From Candidatus Pygmaiobacter gallistercoris (GTDB taxonomy: Bacteria; Bacillota; Clostridia; Oscillospirales; Ruminococcaceae): a stretch of 10,508 nucleotides of DNA. The notes beneath the pieces were generated by a model. The model did not search any database. It had not been told where the DNA came from and saw only the letters and a list, made by a program, of their open reading frames with translations. Within the stretch, counting starts at the first letter, position 1. Every line of letters starts with the position of its first letter. Below, in pieces: positions 1 to 8,156 of the stretch. Position numbers and translations under genes: made by a program. The stretch is from positions 1-10,508 of the forward strand of contig DXIA01000083.1 in assembly GCA_019113125.1 (NCBI GenBank), read 5' to 3'.

Positions 1-459
1 GCAGATCTCGGTATAGCTGCCGCCTTCGAGATCGGTGCGCCCGATATCCCCCGCAAACAGGGTGTCCCCGGTAAAGAGCAGATCCCCCACCCGGATGCAG
101 ACGCTACCCGGAGTGTGGCCCGGGGTGGTGATGACCTCGAAGGTCAGCTCGTCAAGGGGAATGGTCAGCCGGTCGGTGAGATCCGCATCCGCGCGGATGC
201 CGAACAACTTCGCGTCGGCGCTGTTGAGGTAGACCTTCGCACCGGTCTGCTGCCGCAGTGGCTCGATGGATCCCACATGGTCGAAATGGCCGTGGGTCTG
301 CAAAATCAGCGAGAGGGTTGCGCCCTGCTCCCGCAGCAGCGAGAGGTACTTCTCCGGTGCAACGCAGGCATCGATGACCGCCGCGTGTCCACCCTCGCTG
401 ATGACAAGAAAGCTGTTGGTAAAATAGGGCCCCGGTGCGTTGAGATGATAGACCTTCAA
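1..459 (-). CDS. MBL-fold metallo-hydrolase (glyoxalase II-like), C-terminus cut by window edge
   Basis: Partial gene: 153 codons are visible and the 3' end lies beyond position 1. The family is usually about 200-210 residues, so roughly a quarter is missing. I translated this frame by hand. It shows the metallo-beta-lactamase metal-site motif THGHFDH (residues 55-61), TTPGHTPGSV with H115 as the next metal ligand, and TGDTLF (130-135) with D132 as the bridging ligand. GRTDLEGGS follows, typical of small glyoxalase II-like hydrolases. These are cytoplasmic zinc or iron enzymes that hydrolyse thioesters such as S-lactoylglutathione analogues, but the substrate of this subgroup is not settled. 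The start is TTG at 457-459, opening MKVYHLNAPGPYFTNSF. It is preceded by AGGAG with 8 bases of spacing, and no ATG fits as well. It lies 31 bases after dtd and is probably co-transcribed. The usual Ser before IGRTD is Asp here (GDIGRTD). Confidence 0.9.
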   Translation of the reverse strand, partial: MKVYHLNAPGPYFTNSFLVISEGGHAAVIDACVAPEKYLSLLREQGATLSLILQTHGHFDHVGSIEPLRQQTGAKVYLNSADAKLFGIRADADLTDRLTIPLDELTFEVITTPGHTPGSVCIRVGDLLFTGDTLFAGDIGRTDLEGGSYTEIC

Positions 460-490
460 ATCTGTTCTCTCCTTTGCAAAAGACTTTTTG

Positions 491-949
491 TCAGCCGCGT
501 TTCCACTCCTCGGTGTCCATCACAATCGTGACCGGGCCGTCGTTGATCAGGCTGACCTGCATGTCGGCCCCGAACTCGCCGGTCTTGATCCCGGCCAGTC
601 CATAACCGCCGATGCAGTCCACAAACAACTGATAATATTCCACTGCAAGCGGGGGCTTTGCCGCCCGCTCAAATCCCGGGCGGCGTCCTTTCTTGGTGTC
701 CGCCTGCAGCGTGAAATTGCTGATGACCAGCGCCTCATAGCCCAGATCCGGCGCCGAGCGGTTCATCTTTCCGTTCTCATCCTCAAAAATTCGGATTTCA
801 GCGCATTTGCGCGCCAGCAGCCGAACATCCTCCTCGGTATCCCCGACCGCGACCCCAACCAGGATCAGCAGGCCGGGACCGATCGAGCGCTCCTCTCCCC
901 CGTTGATGACCACCGAGGCGGAACGCACCCGCTGAATAACTGCTCTCAA
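491..949 (-). CDS. dtd: D-aminoacyl-tRNA deacylase (DTD)
   Basis: This 152-residue protein hydrolyses D-amino acids (and glycine) from mischarged tRNAs in the cytoplasm, a proofreading step in translation. It matches the family length of about 145-150. Family marks are the N-terminus MRAVIQRVRSASV, the motif SNFTLQADTKKGRRPGF (from residue 77) and NDGPVTIVMD (136-145). The last contains the Gly-cisPro pair (G138-P139) that excludes L-amino acids. Most members read SQFTL, so Asn replaces Gln at residue 78. I chose the TTG at 947-949 because GGGAGGA lies just upstream and the protein then begins exactly where relatives do. An ATG at 997 is in frame but would overlap the end of rel by 26 bases and add 16 atypical residues. 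It starts 22 bases after rel; the rel-dtd order is common in Bacillota. Confidence 0.95.
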   Translation of the reverse strand: MRAVIQRVRSASVVINGGEERSIGPGLLILVGVAVGDTEEDVRLLARKCAEIRIFEDENGKMNRSAPDLGYEALVISNFTLQADTKKGRRPGFERAAKPPLAVEYYQLFVDCIGGYGLAGIKTGEFGADMQVSLINDGPVTIVMDTEEWKRG

Positions 950-971
950 CTCTCTTCCTCCCTTGTCCAGC

Positions 972-3137
972 TCAGGTCCGGGTAACCGAGACGACATCCC
1001 GTATCTTCTTGATCCGGGCGATCACCGAACCGAGATGATCGATGTTGTTGATCCCGATGGTGACCAGAATGCTGCTGCGCCCGTCGGAATTCTGCCGCGC
1101 GGTGAAGGCATAGATCGGCACCTTCATATTCGAGATCATCGCGCTGATGTCCGCGATCAGACCGGAGCGATCCACCGCGATAATCTCAAGGGTGGACTTG
1201 AAACTCTCTTTCACTCCGTCCGCCCAGTAGGCATTGACCCAGCGGGGACTGGACTCGTCGAGATTGCGTCCGACCACCGCGTTGGGGCAGTCCTTTTTGT
1301 GGATTGAGACGCCGTAACCGCGGGTGATGAAACCGACGATCTCGTCCCCCGGCAGCGGGTTGCAGCACTTGGCAAACTTGATCAGGCAGTTGTCGATCCC
1401 CTCGACGATGACCCCCTCGTTGCTCTTCTGTTTCTTGATCGGCATCTGGAAGATCTCGACCGGGTCCGCCGCCTTGACCAGTTTTGCATACTCGTCCTTG
1501 ATCTTGGGCAGCAACCGGCTCATCTGCAGTCCGCCGTAGCCCAGCGCCGCGTACATCTCGACCGCGCTGTTCATCCGCTGGCGGCGGGCGACCTCCTCCA
1601 TAAAGGAGTCGTACTTGTCCTCCGGCAGGGTGATGAGGTTGCGCCGCAGCTCGCGGTCGAGCATATTTTTGCCCTCGGCGATGTTCTCCTCCCGCCGTTC
1701 TTTTTTGAACCAGTTGCGGATCTTGCCCTTTGCCTCGCTGGTGGTGACGATCGACAGCCAATCCCGGCTGGGGCCCTTGTCCTTCGCGCCGGTGATGACC
1801 TCGATCACCTCGCCTGTTGCAACCTTGTGGTCAATCGGAACAATCCGCCCGTTCACCTTGGCACCGGTCATTCGGTTGCCGACCGCGGTGTGGATGGCAT
1901 AGGCGAAATCGATCACCGTCGCACCGGCGGGCAGGCTGATGACATCCCCCTTCGGGGTGAAGACAAAGACCTCCTCGGGCAGCAGCTCAGATTTGATGTT
2001 GCGCAGAAGATCGACGGCATCCTCCGAATCCCGCTGACTCTCAAGCAGCTGCCGCACCCAGGCAAGGCGCTCCTCCAGCTTATCGGTGCCCTGAATGCCC
2101 TCCTTGTATTTCCAGTGGGCCGCGACGCCGTACTCGGCGGTGTGGTGCATCTCCCAGGTGCGGATCTGCACCTCGAACGGGATTCCCTCATGGCCGAGAA
2201 CGGTGGTGTGCAGCGACTGGTATCCGTTGGGTTTCGGGGTGGAGATATAGTCCTTGAACCGATTGGGCAGCGGATGATACATGTCGTGGATGACACCCAG
2301 CGCATTGTAGCACTCGGCAACCGAGTCGACAATGATCCGCAGCGCGTAGACGTCGTAGATCTCCTCAAACTCCTTGTTGTGGATATACATCTTGCGATAG
2401 ATGCCGTAGATCGACTTGACCCGGCTGGAGAGCTGGGCCTCCGGAATCCCGTTTTCGTCCAGCCGCTCCTTAATCTGGGCGGCAACATCCTTGATGAAAT
2501 CCCCCTTGCCGCCGTGTTCGCTCAGCAGCCGGACGATCTCCTGATACCCGACCGGGTCGAGGAAGGAAAGGCTGCGGTCCTCCAGCTCCTCCTGAATGTT
2601 GTTCATGCCCAGCCGATGGGCGATCGGGGCGTAGACCTCCATCGTCTCGAGCGCCTTGTCCCGCCGTTTCTGATCCGGCATCGCGTCCATCGTCCGCATG
2701 TTGTGCAGCCGGTCACAGAGCTTGATGAGCATCACCCGGATGTCCTGGCTCATCGCCAGCAGCATCTTGCGCAGGTTTTCCGCCTGCTGCTCCTCCATCG
2801 TCGAGAAGGTGATCTGGCCCAGCTTGGTCACCCCATCCACCAGATTGGCAACTTCGCTGCCGAACTGGCTCTCGATATCTCCTTTTGTGACGTCGGTATC
2901 CTCCACCACATCGTGCAGCAGCGCCGCCGCAATGCTCTCGGAGTCCAGTCCCAGCTCCGCGAGCAGGGACGCAACACTCAGCGGATGGGTGATATAGGGC
3001 TCCCCACTGCGGCGCTTGACCCCACTGTGAGCCTTATCCGCCACGGCAAACGCGCGGTCGATCAGTTCTTTATCGTAGCTGCGACCGGATTCTCTGAGCT
3101 GCTGCTGCAGCCGCTCAAAGGTCATATACCCTTCCAT
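972..3137 (-). CDS. rel: Bifunctional (p)ppGpp synthetase/hydrolase, RelA/SpoT family (long Rel)
   Basis: This 721-residue stringent-response enzyme makes (p)ppGpp from ATP plus GDP/GTP on starved ribosomes and also hydrolyses it. The order is that of a full long RSH protein. The HD hydrolase domain has H51, HDVVEDT (75-81) and CDRLHNM (141-147), all intact. The synthetase has SRVKS (238-242), YDVYALRI, RFKDY (293-297), GYQSLHTTV (305-313) and E322 in FEVQIRT. The RXKD form (R293, K295, D296) is the version found in bifunctional Rel rather than EXDD of monofunctional RelA, so both activities are predicted. A TGS domain spans about 390-450, a Cys/His motif follows (C591, C592, H613, C617), and an ACT domain lies at about 648-721. 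The ATG at 3137 follows GAAGGTG at short spacing; the in-frame ATG four codons later is an alternative. It begins 39 bases after recJ. Confidence 0.97.
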   Translation of the reverse strand: MEGYMTFERLQQQLRESGRSYDKELIDRAFAVADKAHSGVKRRSGEPYITHPLSVASLLAELGLDSESIAAALLHDVVEDTDVTKGDIESQFGSEVANLVDGVTKLGQITFSTMEEQQAENLRKMLLAMSQDIRVMLIKLCDRLHNMRTMDAMPDQKRRDKALETMEVYAPIAHRLGMNNIQEELEDRSLSFLDPVGYQEIVRLLSEHGGKGDFIKDVAAQIKERLDENGIPEAQLSSRVKSIYGIYRKMYIHNKEFEEIYDVYALRIIVDSVAECYNALGVIHDMYHPLPNRFKDYISTPKPNGYQSLHTTVLGHEGIPFEVQIRTWEMHHTAEYGVAAHWKYKEGIQGTDKLEERLAWVRQLLESQRDSEDAVDLLRNIKSELLPEEVFVFTPKGDVISLPAGATVIDFAYAIHTAVGNRMTGAKVNGRIVPIDHKVATGEVIEVITGAKDKGPSRDWLSIVTTSEAKGKIRNWFKKERREENIAEGKNMLDRELRRNLITLPEDKYDSFMEEVARRQRMNSAVEMYAALGYGGLQMSRLLPKIKDEYAKLVKAADPVEIFQMPIKKQKSNEGVIVEGIDNCLIKFAKCCNPLPGDEIVGFITRGYGVSIHKKDCPNAVVGRNLDESSPRWVNAYWADGVKESFKSTLEIIAVDRSGLIADISAMISNMKVPIYAFTARQNSDGRSSILVTIGINNIDHLGSVIARIKKIRDVVSVTRT

Positions 3138-3176
3138 CCTCTCACCTTCTTCTCTCTTTTCCCCTATTTGATGTCT

Positions 3177-5222
3177 TTATTGTTCTTCTTCGCCCTTCAG
3201 CAGATGAAACACCGGCGCGTCATCCAGTGCCCGCTTACCGCTGACCGGGTGCTCCAGATAACGCTCTTCCCCGTTGACCACTCTCTTTTCCAGCAGCCCC
3301 AGCTCGCAGAGCGCCTGAAGTGAAACCTGAATCTTTCCTGCACTCAGCGGGAGCAGTCGTGCAAAGGTGCGGCAGAGGTTGCCCGTCGGGATGCCCTCGG
3401 ACCGGGCCAACCGGAAGACGGTCGCGACCTCCTCCCGGCTGGGCAGCAGGGATGCCCGCAGCCCGGCGTCCAGCCTGCCGCCGCTGACCAGCGACTGGTA
3501 CAGCTGGGTCTGATAAATATATTCATTGCCGATCCCCGCCGGGCGCAGCTCCTTGATCCGCGCCGAGAGCATCGGTCCGTTTTGTCCCTGATAAATCGAG
3601 AGATAGAGCAGCGCCTCCACCCGATCTCCCGGCTGGTAGCCGAGCGCCTGTGGCGAGACCCCGAAGAGCACCGCATACAGGCTGATATGCCCCTGGCGCA
3701 GCCGCAGCCGGCTGTGCCGGCCCTCCGAGAGCGGATAGACTGCGTCAAGCTGCGCATTCTCGAGCAGAAAGAGCGGCTGCGGGTTTCCTCTGCCGAACGG
3801 CTCCAGCGCAGACAGCGCCTCCACCGCGGCGGTGGAGAGGGTATCCAGCCGGATCGGCAGATCCGCCTGCAGCGGCGGAATCTCCATTACGGGATATCTG
3901 CGGGCGGCATAGTCATTGATCGCCGCCGCAAACGCCTCCAGCTGATCGCAGCGGATCGACATGCCGGCCGCCGCGTCATGTCCGCCAAACCGGATCAGCA
4001 GATCGCTGCAGGCGGAAATCGCCTCGTAGAGGGAAAAGCCCGGCACACTCCGACCCGAGCCCTTTGCCTCCTCCGCGTCGATCGAAAAGACGATTGCCGG
4101 GCGGCCGTACCGCTCCACCAACCGGCTGGCGACGATGCCGATGACCCCCTGATGATATCCCTCGCCCCAGACCACCAGCACCCGTCGGCTGGCGAGCTGC
4201 GGGTCCATATCCAGCCGGGCGGCAATCTGTTCGACGATCTCCCGCTCGGTGTGCTGCCGCTCCTGATTGTATTTTTCGAGTTCACCGGCGAGCTCGGCCG
4301 CCTCCTCCTCGTCATCCGACAGCAGCAGCCGCAGCGCGATCGTCGCGTCATCCATCCGGCCCGCGGCATTCATCCGGGGCGCAAGACCAAAACTGACATT
4401 CTCGGCGGTCAGCTGCCGATCTGCAAGGCCCGCCGCCTCAATCAGGGCCTGCAGCCCGGGGCGCGGCGACTCCTGTAGCAGCTCAAGCCCCCGCCTGACA
4501 ATCGCCCGGTTTTCTCCGGTCAGATTCATGATGTCGGCGATGGTGCCCACCGCCACGAGGTCTCCGTACCAGTCCAGCAGCTCCTCCGGCTGTGCCTCCT
4601 CCACCGCGCAGGCGACCTTGAAGGCGACCCCGACCCCGGCCAGACTTTTGCAGGGGCTCTCATCCTGCGGGATCTGCGGATCCACCACCGCAGCGGCCTC
4701 GGGCAGCGTCTGGGGCGGAATATGATGGTCGGTGACCACTACATCCACCCCCAGCGACTTGGCATAGGCGATCTCCTTTGCCGCCGAGACGCCGTTGTCC
4801 ACCGTGATGATCAGGGTGATGCCCTTGGAGGCGATCAGATCCACCGCAGAGCAGCACAGACCGTACCCCTCATCCGCCCGGTTGGGCAGCTTGTAATAGA
4901 CCTCCGCTCCGATGCTCTCGAGGTAGCTGTACATCAGCGCGGTGGCACAGACGCCGTCCACATCATAATCCCCGAAGACAGCGATCCGCTCGCCGCTTTC
5001 CACCGCCCGGCGGATTCGGTCTGCCGCCTCCCGGATGCCGTACAACAAGCCGGGGGAAGAGAGCCCCTCTCCCCCCGAAATAAATTCCTGTGCCTTCTGC
5101 GGCGTATCCATTCCACGGGAGGCCAGAACGCCGCAAACCAGTTCGGGCAGCCCCAGCGCCGAGGACAGCGCCTTGATCTGTTCAGTTTTCGGTTGGCCGC
5201 AAAGCCAGGGATGATATACCAT
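3177..5222 (-). CDS. recJ: Single-stranded-DNA-specific exonuclease RecJ
   Basis: This 681-residue 5'-3' single-strand DNA exonuclease acts in recombination, base excision and mismatch repair. The DHH catalytic core is complete: FGDYDVDG (83-90), VDN (141-143), VVTDHH (162-167) and VGTIADIM with D230. The DHHA1 part has GYHQGVIGIVASRL (355-368), SGRSVPGFSLYEAI (389-402) and the RecJ-type FGGHDAAAG (412-420). An OB-fold-like region at about 450-565 follows. The last roughly 100 residues carry a leucine-rich segment that could be a winged helix. Gram-positive RecJ proteins are often somewhat longer (about 750-790), so this one is compact but not truncated. Start: ATG at 5222, preceded by AAGGGAG about 10 bases upstream. 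It lies 36 bases after the flavoprotein gene and 39 bases before rel, without the apt gene often seen between recJ and rel. Confidence 0.96.
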   Translation of the reverse strand: MVYHPWLCGQPKTEQIKALSSALGLPELVCGVLASRGMDTPQKAQEFISGGEGLSSPGLLYGIREAADRIRRAVESGERIAVFGDYDVDGVCATALMYSYLESIGAEVYYKLPNRADEGYGLCCSAVDLIASKGITLIITVDNGVSAAKEIAYAKSLGVDVVVTDHHIPPQTLPEAAAVVDPQIPQDESPCKSLAGVGVAFKVACAVEEAQPEELLDWYGDLVAVGTIADIMNLTGENRAIVRRGLELLQESPRPGLQALIEAAGLADRQLTAENVSFGLAPRMNAAGRMDDATIALRLLLSDDEEEAAELAGELEKYNQERQHTEREIVEQIAARLDMDPQLASRRVLVVWGEGYHQGVIGIVASRLVERYGRPAIVFSIDAEEAKGSGRSVPGFSLYEAISACSDLLIRFGGHDAAAGMSIRCDQLEAFAAAINDYAARRYPVMEIPPLQADLPIRLDTLSTAAVEALSALEPFGRGNPQPLFLLENAQLDAVYPLSEGRHSRLRLRQGHISLYAVLFGVSPQALGYQPGDRVEALLYLSIYQGQNGPMLSARIKELRPAGIGNEYIYQTQLYQSLVSGGRLDAGLRASLLPSREEVATVFRLARSEGIPTGNLCRTFARLLPLSAGKIQVSLQALCELGLLEKRVVNGEERYLEHPVSGKRALDDAPVFHLLKGEEEQ

Positions 5223-5258
5223 ATCCGTTGTTCTCCCTTTTTCTTCTTTCTCTTCTCC

Positions 5259-6833
5259 TCACCGGTACCGGCGGCTCTCCAGAATACTGCGTGCGACGCG
5301 CAGTCCGTCCACCGCCGCGCTGACAATGCCGCCCGCATAACCGGCTCCCTCACCGCAGGGATACAGCCCCGCCAGCTCCCCGCTCTGGCAATCCGCCCCG
5401 CGGGGGATTCTGACCGGGCTGCTGGTGCGGGTCTCTGGGCCGGTGAGCAGGGTGTCCGGCGCGCAGTATCCCGGCAGTTTTCTGCCGAATGCCCGCAGTC
5501 CCTCCTGCAGTGCGCGGGTGATCTTCTCGGGAAAAATGGCGGAAAACTCCGCCGGCACAATTCCGCAGGGGTAGGTCGGCTGAACCCTGCCGATCCGAAG
5601 TCCCGCACGTCCCGCAAGAAAGCTCTCGAGATCCTGTGCCGGTGCGGCGTAGCTGCCGGTCAGATCGAAGGCCGCCCGCTCCAACCGGCGCTGAAAGGCA
5701 ACCGCCTGCATCGGATCTTTTCCGAACTCCTCCGGTTTGACCTCAGCGACCACCGCTGCATTGGCGTTTGCGCCGTCTCTGGCATGATAGCTCATTCCAT
5801 TGGTGCAGACCCCGCCGCGCTCGCTCGCCGCTGCGACCACCCGGCCGCCCGGACACATACAAAAGGTGTAGACGCCCCGGCCGCCCGGGTGGGAGGCGAG
5901 CTGATACTCACCCGGCGGCAGTGCCGGGTGCCCCGCCGCCTCATGGTAGAGCGCACGGTCGATCTCACTTTGAAGATGTTCGGCCCGAAAGCCGACCGAA
6001 AACGGTTTTGCCTGCAACGTCAGGCCGGCATCCCGCAGCATTGCGAAGGTGTCCCGCGCCGAATGGCCGATCGCGAGTACCAGCGTGTCGGCTGCAACCG
6101 GTCCGGCGCTGGTCTCCACCCCGACCAGCCGGCCCTCCCGCTGAACCAATCCGGTCAGACAGGTCTCAAATCGCACCTCGCCGCCCAGCCGTTCGATCTC
6201 CTGTCGCAGCGAGAGGATGACCCCGCGCAGCCGGTCGGTGCCGATGTGGGGTTTTGCCTGCCATGCGATCTCCTCCGGCGCGCCGTGCTCGAGCAGGGTG
6301 CGCCGCACATAGTCGCAGAGCGGATCGCCGATCCGGGTGGTTAGTTTGCCGTCCGAGAAGGTGCCCGCGCCCCCCTCGCCGAACTGGATATTCGCGTTCT
6401 CATCCAGCGTGCCGCCGGCAAAAAAGGCATCCACCGCAGCGGCCCGTTTTTCGAGAGAGGGGCCCCGCTCGAGTACCAGCGGCCTTGCGCCATGCCGCGC
6501 GAGCAGCAGCGCCGCAAAGAGACCCGCCGGCCCGAGGCCGCAGACAACCGGCCGTCCGGATGCCGGCAGGCTGCCGGGCCGGATCTCAAGGGTCGCCTCC
6601 CGGCGGATCACCCCGCCGCGGGCGACATAATCCTCCTCCCGCAGCCCCTCTGCCAGCACAATGCCGACTCCGTAAACCAGGCGGGGATGCTGATGGCGGG
6701 CGTCAACCGAGAGCCGGGTGATTCCCCAGTCCGCCACCTGATCTTTTTTCAGTCCCGCCTTTTTGCAGGCCGCGGCAAACGCGTCTGCGCGGGTAGAAGA
6801 AAGGGGCAGCGTCAGCCCCGAAAACTGCAGCAT
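5259..6833 (-). CDS. FAD-dependent oxidoreductase of the COG2509 type, function unknown
   Basis: This 524-residue flavoprotein resembles the uncharacterised FAD-dependent dehydrogenases of COG2509. An N-terminal module of about 90 residues, starting LTLPLSSTRADAF, precedes the dinucleotide-binding Rossmann motif GLGPAGLFAALLLARHG (99-115) with an acidic strand end at LVLERG (119-124). Then come NIQFGEGGAGTFSDGKLTT (148-166), a second GG-rich flavin motif, LAIGHSARDT (253-262) and VYTFCMCPGG (321-330). The C-terminal FAD-binding signature is YPCGEGAGYAGGIVSAAVDG (491-510). CMCPGG contains two cysteines, C325 and C327, but I cannot say whether they are redox-active. No signal peptide or membrane span is seen. 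Start: ATG at 6833, after AGGAGGAGG with good spacing. It lies 27 bases after cdaR. My recollection is that homologues in clostridia also sit near cdaA-cdaR/glmM, which would suggest an envelope or cofactor role; this is unproven. Confidence 0.88.
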   Translation of the reverse strand: MLQFSGLTLPLSSTRADAFAAACKKAGLKKDQVADWGITRLSVDARHQHPRLVYGVGIVLAEGLREEDYVARGGVIRREATLEIRPGSLPASGRPVVCGLGPAGLFAALLLARHGARPLVLERGPSLEKRAAAVDAFFAGGTLDENANIQFGEGGAGTFSDGKLTTRIGDPLCDYVRRTLLEHGAPEEIAWQAKPHIGTDRLRGVILSLRQEIERLGGEVRFETCLTGLVQREGRLVGVETSAGPVAADTLVLAIGHSARDTFAMLRDAGLTLQAKPFSVGFRAEHLQSEIDRALYHEAAGHPALPPGEYQLASHPGGRGVYTFCMCPGGRVVAAASERGGVCTNGMSYHARDGANANAAVVAEVKPEEFGKDPMQAVAFQRRLERAAFDLTGSYAAPAQDLESFLAGRAGLRIGRVQPTYPCGIVPAEFSAIFPEKITRALQEGLRAFGRKLPGYCAPDTLLTGPETRTSSPVRIPRGADCQSGELAGLYPCGEGAGYAGGIVSAAVDGLRVARSILESRRYR

Positions 6834-6860
6834 GGCGCCGCCTCCTCCTCTGTAATTTAT

Positions 6861-8156
6861 TCAGCTCGCGAGTTTTGTCTCCACCAGTGCGGTATAACTT
6901 CCGGTGGCGAAAACCGTTGTGCTGCCGGGGATCCGAATGGTCACCGGCACCGTCTGCTGCCCCTCGCTCAGGGACAGATCTCCTGCATCGATCTCAGCGA
7001 TCACACTGCTGGATCGCAGCGCCGCCACATCGTTCGACAGGCCGATGATGGTCACATCGTAGATCCGGCTGGTCAGCACCTGCACCTCGCGGTTGGCCGC
7101 CTGATTGACCACCCGAATGTCGCTGACCGTCACCGTCTTCTGCGAAAATGCACTGGTGTCAAAGCTGACGGTGGCCTCATTCATATTGTCGAGATTCTGG
7201 TATCCTGCATCCAGTGTGATGGGGAAACTCTTGACAAAATTCAGGGTGAATTCCCGCTGCAGATCGATATAGCCCAGCTGCAGCTCGGTCTTATTCTGGA
7301 TCGAATCTGCCGGTCCGGCCAGATTGATCGATTCGTATTCAAAGGTGGGCTTGAGCAGGCTCAGATCAAATCCATCCGGGATATTGGTGTACCCCACCGT
7401 GAGCGGCAGCGTCTTCTTCTGCAGGATCGGGATGGTGACCTCCACCGTCTGAGCATCCACCGAGATCAGCTTGCTGGTGATCGGATTGTCGTTCTTGTCA
7501 TAGATGATCAGCTCACCCGTCGCGATCCGGGTGCTGGTCAGCTCCTCCTCTATCCCGACCTTTGCGACCACCCGTCCGACCGACTGGATCTCCTCCTCCG
7601 GTCCGGTCAGGGTGACCTCGCCCGGCGTGGCATAGGCACCTGTCAGGATATAACCATCCGCCGGCTTGACCCCACTGGTGTCCGTCTCAACCACAAACTT
7701 CTTCTGGGTAAGCGTTGCAAACCGCACCGTGATGGTGGAGGGAATGATCTCCCGGATCTCATAAGAGGCATTCGGGTCGTTTTTGACCGCAACCAAGGTC
7801 AGCTCATACTGTCCCGCCTCGGTGACATTGCTCAGCCGGGGGTAAACGGTGATGTCGTCCGCCTCAAGACCGCCGACAACGGCGCGCTCTCCCTCGACCC
7901 GAACCGAGACACGGGGTGTCTCCTCTTCGCTCACAACATCCAACCCCATCGACTGCAGGGTCTGGGCATTATAATCGAGATCGACCGGAATCCCGGTGAC
8001 CTTGTCCTGGGTGTTGGGCTCGATGACCAGCGAAACCACCAGCCAGCCGAACACTGCAATCAAGATAGAGATAATGACGGTGAACTGGCTGTTGTCGAAC
8101 AGCCGGCCGAAATCGAGACGGCGCTTGCCCGTTTTAGTCTTTTTTGTCTTCTTCAT
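6861..8156 (-). CDS. cdaR: YbbR-domain membrane protein CdaR, regulator of CdaA
   Basis: This 431-residue protein is known in Bacillus and Listeria as the partner that binds CdaA and modulates c-di-AMP synthesis. It has a very basic N-terminus (MKKTKKTKTGKRR) on the cytoplasmic side. One membrane span follows at about 26-46 (FTVIISILIAVFGWLVVSLV), and the rest is extracytoplasmic. I count four YbbR-like repeats, at about 51-146, 153-243, 246-332 and 341-427. Each carries the V-x-L-x-GP...I-x-x-V type motif, for example VTLTGPEEEIQSV (181-193) and INLAGPADSIQ (277-287). The B. subtilis protein is about 480 residues, so this one is a little short. The frame stays open upstream to 8240, but the ATG at 8156 has a strong SD (AAGGAGG, spacing 9) and gives the expected N-terminus. 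The start overlaps the end of cdaA by 23 bases, which suggests translational coupling. Confidence 0.94.
   Translation of the reverse strand: MKKTKKTKTGKRRLDFGRLFDNSQFTVIISILIAVFGWLVVSLVIEPNTQDKVTGIPVDLDYNAQTLQSMGLDVVSEEETPRVSVRVEGERAVVGGLEADDITVYPRLSNVTEAGQYELTLVAVKNDPNASYEIREIIPSTITVRFATLTQKKFVVETDTSGVKPADGYILTGAYATPGEVTLTGPEEEIQSVGRVVAKVGIEEELTSTRIATGELIIYDKNDNPITSKLISVDAQTVEVTIPILQKKTLPLTVGYTNIPDGFDLSLLKPTFEYESINLAGPADSIQNKTELQLGYIDLQREFTLNFVKSFPITLDAGYQNLDNMNEATVSFDTSAFSQKTVTVSDIRVVNQAANREVQVLTSRIYDVTIIGLSNDVAALRSSSVIAEIDAGDLSLSEGQQTVPVTIRIPGSTTVFATGSYTALVETKLAS

Noticed and set aside
950..997. Longer N-terminus for DTD from ATG 997
   Set aside because: It adds 16 residues not seen in the family and overlaps rel; the TTG at 949 has the SD and the conserved RAVIQRV start.
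1827..3323. 498-codon open frame on the plus strand opposite rel
   Set aside because: It is antisense to a clear rel gene and its translation shows no recognisable motif. Long mirror frames are expected in GC-rich coding DNA with biased third positions.
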